In this document: in pieces, positions 58,360 through 64,000 of the stretch
Numbering within the stretch: the stretch's first letter is position 1
Layout of the letters: every line of letters begins with the position of its first letter
From: Pontibacillus halophilus JSM 076056 = DSM 19796
Lineage (GTDB): Bacteria > Bacillota > Bacilli > Bacillales > BH030062
Length of the DNA: 64,000 nt
Assembly (NCBI RefSeq): GCF_000425205.1
Contig: NZ_AULI01000005.1
Location: 203,891 to 267,890 of the forward strand
Reading direction: 5' to 3'
The notes under the pieces: generated by a model
The model's input: only the letters and a program-made list of their open reading frames with translations
Databases searched by the model: none
Told to the model about the DNA's origin: nothing
Made by a program: the position numbers and the translations under genes

Positions 58360-59481
58360 ATGAAAGAGAATTCAAAACAAGAACATAACAGCATGGAATC
58401 TACAACAGAATCAATAACTCAACAAGAACAATCGCCTCATCATCCAATAAAGAAACTTCCTCATGTACTGCTCGAATGGTTGGAGAACAACAGTTTTGAT
58501 GCCGCAAGCGTCGTAAGTGAGGATGGGAGGATCCTCTATACCTCACCGGGCTATGAGAAGTTACTAGGGTATAGATGCGAAGAACTTCTGGGAGAACAAT
58601 GCATGGATTATTTCTCCTCAACAGACCATGAGCGGTTACTGGAATTGTTATCAGGTGAGACGGGAACGTCGCGGATTGACATGCAAATGCGGAAGCGAAG
58701 CGGAAAGTATGTGTGGGTAGAAGCACGCTTTTGTAAGAAGTATTTAGAGGAGCTAGAACAGTCGGTAATTATCGCAGTGACTCGGGACATTTCAGATAAG
58801 AAGGAAGCAGAAGAAATGATGATTCGTTCCGAGAAAATGTCAATTGCTGGACAGTTGGCAGCAGGCATTGCACATGAGATTCGGAATCCGCTAACTTCAT
58901 TAAAGGGATTCATGCAACTTATGAAATCTACTGCCTCAGAGGACACGCATTATTACGAGATTATGCAGGAAGAACTTGAGAAGATTGAGAATATCACCTC
59001 TGAGTTACTCTTTATTTCAAAGCCAATGACAAATGACTTGAGAGAAGAGAACCTTATTTCACTCATCCAAGATGTTATGACTCTATTATCCTCCCAAGCT
59101 TCTTTATATAAGGTGGACATTGAACTAGAGTATGACGACTCGCTGTCTTACAATGTGCACTGTGACAAATCCCAAATTAAACAAGTGTTTATCAACCTGT
59201 TAAAGAATGCCATTGAAGTGATGGAGAATGGTGGAGAGGTTGTCGTGCATGTGAAGCGCGCGCACAATGAATATGTCATTGATGTTGTTGACAACGGACC
59301 AGGTATACCACCAAATCTAATCCAGAAGATCAAGGAACCCTTCTTCACAACTAAGAAGAATGGAACTGGACTTGGATTGATGATTACAGGCGAGTTACTC
59401 GAGAAGCATAATGGAGAGCTAACCATTCTCTCATCAGAACATGAAGGAAGTACGTTCAGGGTAAGCTTACCCCTAGAATAG
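58360..59481 (+). CDS. cytosolic PAS sensor histidine kinase (sporulation kinase type)
   Basis: 373 aa with no membrane helix. A Gln/Ser-rich start precedes one PAS domain (about 38-148), a HisKA domain with phospho-acceptor His172 in GIAHEIRNPLTSLKGFMQLM (in parts), and HATPase with N-box Asn283, G1 DNGPGI (311-316) and G2 GTGLGL (335-340). The H-box is that of KinA/KinE kinases, which feed the Spo0F-Spo0B-Spo0A phosphorelay. No response regulator is adjacent, which agrees with that. The next gene follows after 13 bases. Confidence 0.87.
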   Translation: MKENSKQEHNSMESTTESITQQEQSPHHPIKKLPHVLLEWLENNSFDAASVVSEDGRILYTSPGYEKLLGYRCEELLGEQCMDYFSSTDHERLLELLSGETGTSRIDMQMRKRSGKYVWVEARFCKKYLEELEQSVIIAVTRDISDKKEAEEMMIRSEKMSIAGQLAAGIAHEIRNPLTSLKGFMQLMKSTASEDTHYYEIMQEELEKIENITSELLFISKPMTNDLREENLISLIQDVMTLLSSQASLYKVDIELEYDDSLSYNVHCDKSQIKQVFINLLKNAIEVMENGGEVVVHVKRAHNEYVIDVVDNGPGIPPNLIQKIKEPFFTTKKNGTGLGLMITGELLEKHNGELTILSSEHEGSTFRVSLPLE

Positions 59482-59494
59482 GAGGCCTAGAATA

Positions 59495-59863
59495 GTGGAA
59501 CAAGCTGTCCAACATGAACTAATCTCATTTATCTATCATAAAATGTTATCGACATACCCTGAGCTTAGAGAACGATATTCTTTACAATCGTTACAACATA
59601 TTAAGCAAGATATAGAGCATCATTTAGAATATCTGCTCTCAGCAGGGATGATTCACATGGATTCAATCTTTCTTGATTATGTCGACTGGGTAAACCGAGT
59701 ACTGACCGCAAGAGGGATTGAGACCTATTATTTAGTGGACTGTTTTAAATGGATGGGCATGTACTTAAGCGATTGTAACAAGGAAGGCCATTATACGTAT
59801 TCTATTTCTTTATTACATAAAGCGGTTTGGAATTTATCTAGCATACAAACATTAGAAAGATAG
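59495..59863 (+). CDS. helical 122-aa protein paired with the histidine kinase, unknown
   Basis: 122 aa, starting at GTG 59495 after ATAGGAGG. It is all helical by pattern, rich in Tyr, His and Leu. The stretch HHLEYLLSAGMIHMDSIFLDYVDWVNRVLTARGI (about residues 41-74, in parts) recalls, from memory only, the helical N-terminal region of cobalamin-binding sensor proteins; no B12-binding fold follows. Thirteen bases behind the kinase gene and before a terminator, it is surely cotranscribed and may act as its ligand or partner protein. Confidence 0.7.
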   Translation: MEQAVQHELISFIYHKMLSTYPELRERYSLQSLQHIKQDIEHHLEYLLSAGMIHMDSIFLDYVDWVNRVLTARGIETYYLVDCFKWMGMYLSDCNKEGHYTYSISLLHKAVWNLSSIQTLER

Positions 59864-59899
59864 AAACCCGCGACAACCAGTACTAGTTGTCGCGGGTTT
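59864..59899. terminator. bidirectional terminator between the 122-aa gene and sspP
   Basis: AAACCCGCGACAAC and its perfect complement (14-base arms) flank CAGTACTA. Serves both convergent genes. Confidence 0.92.
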
Positions 59900-59905
59900 T
59901 GTCAA

Positions 59906-60064
59906 TTATAGATCATGGGACGCATGGTTTTTCTGGCGACTGTGATTGCGATTTTTCACTTTATGGGAACCACTAAGGGGTTTTGGTTGTCCACTTGACT
60001 GTTGGTTGTTCTTCGGTTGGTTCTGACGAATATCTTTTGCGTCATTGCTTTCATATACTGGCAT
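59906..60064 (-). CDS. sspP: small acid-soluble spore protein P
   Basis: 52 aa. On the minus strand: ATG at 60064 after AAAGGAGG, stop at 59906-59908. The protein contains [21 protein letters not shown] and ends NHASHDL, the known SspP pattern. Made in the forespore under sigma-G in B. subtilis. TGAATA-N18-CACGATA on the minus strand (60119-60089) is a fair sigma-G promoter (one mismatch in the -10). Confidence 0.92.
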   Translation of the reverse strand: MPVYESNDAKDIRQNQPKNNQQSSGQPKPLSGSHKVKNRNHSRQKNHASHDL

Positions 60065-60186
60065 AGACGACGCCTCCTTTCGTATTGTTATCGTGTGTCT
60101 ATTTAAGGGTGACTATTCACAAGTTCTATGTATGTTCTCCTTCGAAAGAAAGAAAACTAACTCCAAGAAACTAAAGGAGGAGCAAT

Positions 60187-60453
60187 ATGCCATATCACAA
60201 AAATAAACAACAAGCATTCCAAGCGGCCCAACAAGGGTATGCACAAGCTATTGATGCGAACGAAAAACGTGTAGAGAGCATTGAACAACCTCATTATGGA
60301 CGTGAACTCGCACACCTCACAGAAGAAGTTCAAGAGGCGTATCAACAAATTGATAAGGCTCTTGAAGTGGCGAGTGAACATCAATACTCCCAATTGAAGC
60401 AGTTTCAACAAGACTTACAATCCATCATGGCAGAAATTGATAAAGAAAGCTGA
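60187..60453 (+). CDS. 88-aa hypothetical protein between sspP and sspO
   Basis: 88 aa, starting at ATG 60187 after AAAGGAGGAG. Helical, Gln-rich (KNKQQAFQAAQQGYAQAI, then EEVQEAYQQIDKAL). A weak overall likeness to the YtzC/DUF2524 family of bacilli is noted from memory and not certain. It runs against both flanking ssp genes and its stop lies in a very strong symmetrical terminator. It may be a spore protein by company. Confidence 0.75.
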   Translation: MPYHKNKQQAFQAAQQGYAQAIDANEKRVESIEQPHYGRELAHLTEEVQEAYQQIDKALEVASEHQYSQLKQFQQDLQSIMAEIDKES

Positions 60454-60480
60454 GACCGATAACGGTCTCAGCTTTCTTTA
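60441..60480. terminator. bidirectional terminator between the 88-aa gene and sspO
   Basis: A perfect 18-base stem (TAAAGAAAGCTGAGACCG and its complement) with loop ATAA. Both genes' stop codons lie in the stem. Confidence 0.95.
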
Positions 60481-60627
60481 TTGATTCTTCTTACGCTTTT
60501 TGTTGTTTTGACGTTCTTCAGCTGATAGCGGTTGTTGAGGTGTTTCCTCATTGTAACCCGCACCCTTACCTTGTGCACTCGCATGGTTCATACCAGGTCG
60601 AACATGGTTTGCTTTTCTCGTTGTCAT
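60478..60627 (-). CDS. sspO: small acid-soluble spore protein O
   Basis: 49 aa on the minus strand, ATG at 60627 after GGGGGTGAT. Contains [21 protein letters not shown], then YNEE and ends [12 protein letters not shown], as in SspO (CotK) of B. subtilis. A forespore protein retained in the spore core. In B. subtilis sspO and sspP form one operon; here another gene separates them. Confidence 0.93.
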   Translation of the reverse strand: MTTRKANHVRPGMNHASAQGKGAGYNEETPQQPLSAEERQNNKKRKKNQ

Positions 60628-60815
60628 CACATCACCCCCTTAGCTATCATTAGTATTAGGAAAATTTTATCGAATTATTTTACTTATAAATCGTTTTCAT
60701 TTACAATAAATAATGCAGATTCCAAACTTTCTGAATTGTATAAGAGGTTTGAAAGATGGGGGAAAAGGTTTAAAGACCTTACTTCACTATTATGACTGAG
60801 GGGGTATAGGAACAT

Positions 60816-63536
60816 ATGGCACAGCAGGACCACTATAAAGCAAGAAAACAATTTGAACTGAATGGCAACACGTACAACTATTATCAGTTAAAGGCACTTG
60901 AGAACAGAGGATATGGGAAGATTACACGTCTCCCTTACTCCATCCGTGTGCTACTTGAGTCCGTTCTTCGTCAATTTGACGGAACAGTCATTAAAGAAGA
61001 GCACGTTGAAGGGTTAGCAAAATGGGGATCTGAATCTAAAACAGTTGATGTACCGTTCAAACCATCACGCGTTATACTACAGGACTTTACAGGGGTACCA
61101 GCGGTAGTTGACTTAGCTTCTTTAAGAAAAGCGATGGTCGATATGGGCGGGGACCCACAAGAAATTAATCCTGAAGTACCGGTCGACCTTGTGATTGACC
61201 ACTCTGTGCAAGTAGATAAATACGGCACAGAAGACAGCTTACGCGTGAACATGGAACTTGAATTTGAAAGAAATAAAGAACGTTATGAATTCTTAAACTG
61301 GGCTAAGAAAGCCTTTAATAACTATCAAGCTGTTCCACCAGCAACTGGAATTGTTCACCAAGTGAACCTTGAATACTTAGCTAACGTCGTACATGCGAAC
61401 GAGAATGACGGAGAGTTCGAAGCGTATCCAGATACACTTGTAGGTACCGACTCTCATACGACAATGATCAATGGTCTTGGCGTACTTGGTTGGGGTGTTG
61501 GAGGTATTGAGGCAGAAGCAGGAATGCTCGGACAACCTTCTTATTTCCCAGCTCCAGAAGTTATTGGAGTTAAGTTAACTGGTAGCTATCCAGATGGCAC
61601 AACAGCTACGGACTTGGCACTGAAAGTCACACAGAAACTTCGTGAGAAGAAAGTAGTTGGAAAGTTTGTTGAATTCTTCGGAGATGGCCTAAAGGACATG
61701 CCTTTAGCGGATCGTGCGACCATCTCGAACATGGCTCCAGAATACGGTGCAACATGCGGATTCTTCCCTGTTGATGATGAGACACTTCAATACATGAAAC
61801 TGACGGGTCGCTCAGATGAGCAGATTCAGTTTGTTGAGAAATATGCGAAAGAGAATTCCCTTTTCTATGATGCAAACGATAAAGACCCAGAATATACAGA
61901 CCTTGTAGAAATTAAACTGGACGAGTTAGAGCCGAACCTATCCGGTCCAAAACGTCCACAAGATTTAATTCCACTATCTGAAATGAAGAAGTCCTTTAAT
62001 CAAGCGTTGACAGCACCTGCTGGCAACCAAGGCTTCGGTCTTACAGAAGAGGAGAAGAAGAAGGAAGTAACAGTGGACCACCAGAACGGGAAGAAATCGA
62101 CGATGAAAACAGGTGCTGTGGCAATTGCTGCGATTACATCTTGTACGAATACGTCCAATCCTCACGTTATGATGGGAGCTGGGCTACTTGCTAAGAAGGC
62201 GGTAGAACGCGGATTAGAAGTTCCAGAATATGTGAAGACTTCACTTGCACCTGGTTCTAAAGTCGTGACTCGCTACTTAGAAGACTCTGGTCTTATGAAG
62301 CCCCTAGAGCAACTTGGCTTTAATTTAGTTGGTTATGGCTGTACAACGTGTATTGGGAACTCAGGTCCATTATCAGAAGAAGTAGAAGAGGCAATTAGTA
62401 AGAGTGATTTAACGGTGTCCTCTGTATTATCTGGTAATCGAAACTTTGAAGGCCGTATTCACCCTCTTGTGCGTGCCAACTACTTGGCTTCACCGCCACT
62501 TGTTGTTGCTTATGCATTGGCAGGAACAGTGGATGTCGATCTTAAGACAGAGGCAATTGGTACAGATAAAGACGGTAAAGAAGTCTATTTCAATGATCTA
62601 TGGCCAACGAAGGAAGAGATTCAGGAGCAAATAAATGCAGTTATTAGTCCAGAAATCTTCCGCAAAGAATATGATGACGTATTTGATGCCAACGAAAAGT
62701 GGAATCAAATTGAAACAACAGATGAACCTCTATACGATTGGGATGAGAATTCAACTTACATTCAAAATCCACCGTTCTTTGAAGGGTTGTCAAAAGACCC
62801 TGAGAGCGTTAAGCCACTGAACAAACTTCGTGTAGTTGGTAAATTCGGCGATTCAGTAACAACAGACCACATTTCACCTGCAGGGGCAATTGCGAAAGAT
62901 ATGCCTGCTGGTCGTTATTTGCAAGAGAAAGGTGTTACACCAAGACACTTTAACTCTTATGGCTCTCGTCGAGGTAATCATGAAGTGATGATGCGTGGTA
63001 CATTTGGTAATATTCGTATCCGTAACGAGCTTGCTCCAGGTACAGAAGGTGGCTTTACGACATACTGGCCAACAGGTGACGTACTCCCAATTTATGATGC
63101 ATGCATGAAGTATCAGAAAGATGGGACGGGGCTTCTTGTCATTGCTGGACAGGACTACGGTATGGGAAGTTCTCGTGACTGGGCAGCAAAAGGAACCAAT
63201 CTCCTCGGAATTAAAACAGTAATTGCTGAAAGCTTTGAACGTATTCACCGTTCCAACTTGGTTATGATGGGCGTTCTTCCGCTTCAATTCCAAGAAGGTG
63301 AGAATGCTGAAACTCTTGGACTGACAGGGAAAGAGACATTTAATGTAGACATTGATGAATCCGTTTCCCCTCATGATCTAGTTAAAGTGACAGCTGTAGG
63401 TGAAGATGGAAGTGTAACTGAGTTTAAGGTTGTCGCACGCTTTGATAGTGAAGTTGAAGTAGATTATTACCGAAACGGTGGTATTCTACAAATGGTTCTT
63501 CGAAATAAACTCGAACAGACTTCACACACTTCTTAA
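60816..63536 (+). CDS. citB: aconitate hydratase
   Basis: 906 aa. AcnA type: iron-sulfur cluster cysteines in SCTNTSNP (near 442) and [11 protein letters not shown] (near 508-518), substrate segment [21 protein letters not shown] (in parts), and the swivel domain with [10 protein letters not shown]. It interconverts citrate and isocitrate, and in Bacillus binds RNA when iron is low. Glu/Asp-rich throughout. Starts at ATG 60816 behind GAGGGGG. Confidence 0.98.
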   Translation: MAQQDHYKARKQFELNGNTYNYYQLKALENRGYGKITRLPYSIRVLLESVLRQFDGTVIKEEHVEGLAKWGSESKTVDVPFKPSRVILQDFTGVPAVVDLASLRKAMVDMGGDPQEINPEVPVDLVIDHSVQVDKYGTEDSLRVNMELEFERNKERYEFLNWAKKAFNNYQAVPPATGIVHQVNLEYLANVVHANENDGEFEAYPDTLVGTDSHTTMINGLGVLGWGVGGIEAEAGMLGQPSYFPAPEVIGVKLTGSYPDGTTATDLALKVTQKLREKKVVGKFVEFFGDGLKDMPLADRATISNMAPEYGATCGFFPVDDETLQYMKLTGRSDEQIQFVEKYAKENSLFYDANDKDPEYTDLVEIKLDELEPNLSGPKRPQDLIPLSEMKKSFNQALTAPAGNQGFGLTEEEKKKEVTVDHQNGKKSTMKTGAVAIAAITSCTNTSNPHVMMGAGLLAKKAVERGLEVPEYVKTSLAPGSKVVTRYLEDSGLMKPLEQLGFNLVGYGCTTCIGNSGPLSEEVEEAISKSDLTVSSVLSGNRNFEGRIHPLVRANYLASPPLVVAYALAGTVDVDLKTEAIGTDKDGKEVYFNDLWPTKEEIQEQINAVISPEIFRKEYDDVFDANEKWNQIETTDEPLYDWDENSTYIQNPPFFEGLSKDPESVKPLNKLRVVGKFGDSVTTDHISPAGAIAKDMPAGRYLQEKGVTPRHFNSYGSRRGNHEVMMRGTFGNIRIRNELAPGTEGGFTTYWPTGDVLPIYDACMKYQKDGTGLLVIAGQDYGMGSSRDWAAKGTNLLGIKTVIAESFERIHRSNLVMMGVLPLQFQEGENAETLGLTGKETFNVDIDESVSPHDLVKVTAVGEDGSVTEFKVVARFDSEVEVDYYRNGGILQMVLRNKLEQTSHTS

Positions 63537-63546
63537 TACAGTTAAG

Positions 63547-63581
63547 AAAGCAACAGCCTGTATCGGGCTGTTGCTTTTTTT
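63547..63581 (+). terminator. terminator after citB
   Basis: AAAGCAACAGCC and GGCTGTTGCTTT (12-base stem, TGTATCG loop), then TTTTC. Confidence 0.93.
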
Positions 63582-63653
63582 CTTTACAACGAGTAAAGCA
63601 GAACGTACGATTAAACCAAAAGAGTGCTGGAAGATATAGGTTCGATATTTATG

Positions 63654-64000
63654 AGGCTCTAAAATATTTGTTGGGGTACGTAAAAAATTTGGCATAAAAA
63701 AACACGCAAGCTCCAATCTTTACTACACTTGAATTGACGAGAAACAAATCAGTAAAGGAGTTGCGTGTACGTGTATTCTAACATCCCAGTACCAGGACTA
63801 CAAAGTGTAATTATCAAGAAAAGTGAAGAAATCGGTGGAGATTTTCATCTTTATGTGGAGGTTCCAAAGAAGAGTCATAAATGTAAGTCGTGCGGTGACT
63901 GGACACAACGCATTCATGACTATCGAACCCAAAAAATCCAACACCTTAAACTCTTCGAACGGACAACGTATTTGTTCTATCGAAAGCGCCGTTACGCCTG
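63654..64000 (+). mobile_element. ISL3-family insertion sequence, left end, truncated by window edge
   Basis: The element seems to begin near GGCTCTAAAATATTTG at 63654, a typical ISL3-type end, and continues past 64000. The eight bases in front (63646-63653) would be the left target duplication. An imperfect stem (63702-63714 with 63757-63768) overlaps the transposase ribosome site. The right end is not in the window, so completeness is unknown. Confidence 0.75.
63771..64000 (+). CDS. ISL3-family transposase, N-terminal fragment
   Basis: 76 codons visible from GTG 63771 (GTG 63765 in frame is an alternative), after AAAGGAG. The N-terminus reads YSNIPVPGLQSVIIKK and then has the zinc-finger start HKCKSCGDW and RIHDYRTQKIQHLKL, typical of ISL3 (DDE) transposases. 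The catalytic domain lies beyond the window. Confidence 0.88.
   Translation, partial: MYSNIPVPGLQSVIIKKSEEIGGDFHLYVEVPKKSHKCKSCGDWTQRIHDYRTQKIQHLKLFERTTYLFYRKRRYA

Noticed and set aside
60675..60689. TTAT-N7-ATAA dyad upstream of citB as CcpC operator
   Set aside because: The CcpC pattern is ATAA-N7-TTAT; this has the halves reversed, and the AT-rich region makes such dyads likely by chance.
62874..63374. 166-codon frame antisense to citB
   Set aside because: Shadow of the conserved aconitase frame; no ribosome site and protein-like composition only from the opposite strand.

Overview
The window is a stretch of chromosome from a low-to-moderate GC, endospore-forming member of the Bacillaceae. 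Gene order follows the Bacillus subtilis chromosome from the dipicolinate/diaminopimelate cluster through recA, mutSL, miaA-hfq, glnRA, lexA, tkt and ccd to citB, with several local rearrangements. Sporulation genes (dpaAB, spoIIIE, spoVS, cotE, spoVK, sirA, sspP, sspO) prove the spore-forming lifestyle. Strongly acidic linkers (RodZ, the BMP lipoprotein) and an extra MnhB-type antiporter subunit suggest a moderate halophile or alkaliphile of the Halobacillus/Pontibacillus type; that placement is inference.

Layout: 1-4073 holds the end of dpaA, then dpaB, asd, dapG and dapA (aspartate to dipicolinate and lysine/peptidoglycan precursors). 4183-7597 holds tepA, ylzJ and spoIIIE; rnjB, which sits between dapA and tepA in B. 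subtilis, is missing. 7841-13459 holds a GntR regulator followed by a four-gene BMP-type nucleoside ABC importer. 13863-21458 holds ymfF-ymfH-ymfI-ymfJ-ymfK-rodZ-pgsA-cinA. 21633-32062 holds recA, rny, ymdB, spoVS, a dipeptidase, tdh-kbl, miaB-ymcA and cotE. 32189-36721 is mutS-mutL. 36761-43378 is an accessory block: a 67-aa orphan, an AAC(3)-family acetyltransferase, an anchored TIM-barrel-like protein, ppc and an intracellular subtilisin. 43522-50255 holds miaA, hfq, spoVK, hflX, ynbB, glnR and glnA. 50324-52510 is the SOS locus: a basic small ORF, lexA, a divergent 35-aa membrane protein in the yneA position, yneB and ynzC. 52693-58093 holds tkt, sirA, yneF, ccdA, an orphan mnhB, ccdC and yneK. 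58360-63536 holds a cytosolic PAS histidine kinase with a small helical partner, sspP and sspO separated by an opposing gene, and citB. The last ~350 bases are the left end of an ISL3-family insertion sequence that runs off the window.

Regulatory signals that can be read directly: two LexA boxes between lexA and the small membrane gene, a near-consensus LexA box before the recA promoter, a perfect GlnR/TnrA operator at glnRA, a Spo0A-type promoter at sirA with 21-bp spacing, and many intrinsic terminators, three of them strikingly symmetrical bidirectional hairpins at convergent gene ends.

Most of the window is conserved core genome. The places that most deserve follow-up are the LysM-less 35-aa SOS membrane protein, the helical partner of the PAS kinase, the orphan MnhB inside the ccd cluster, the 454-aa anchored barrel protein, the split sspOP locus, and RNA structures at nupN/nupO, ymfJ and the insertion sequence. 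No tRNA, rRNA, CRISPR array or prophage was seen.
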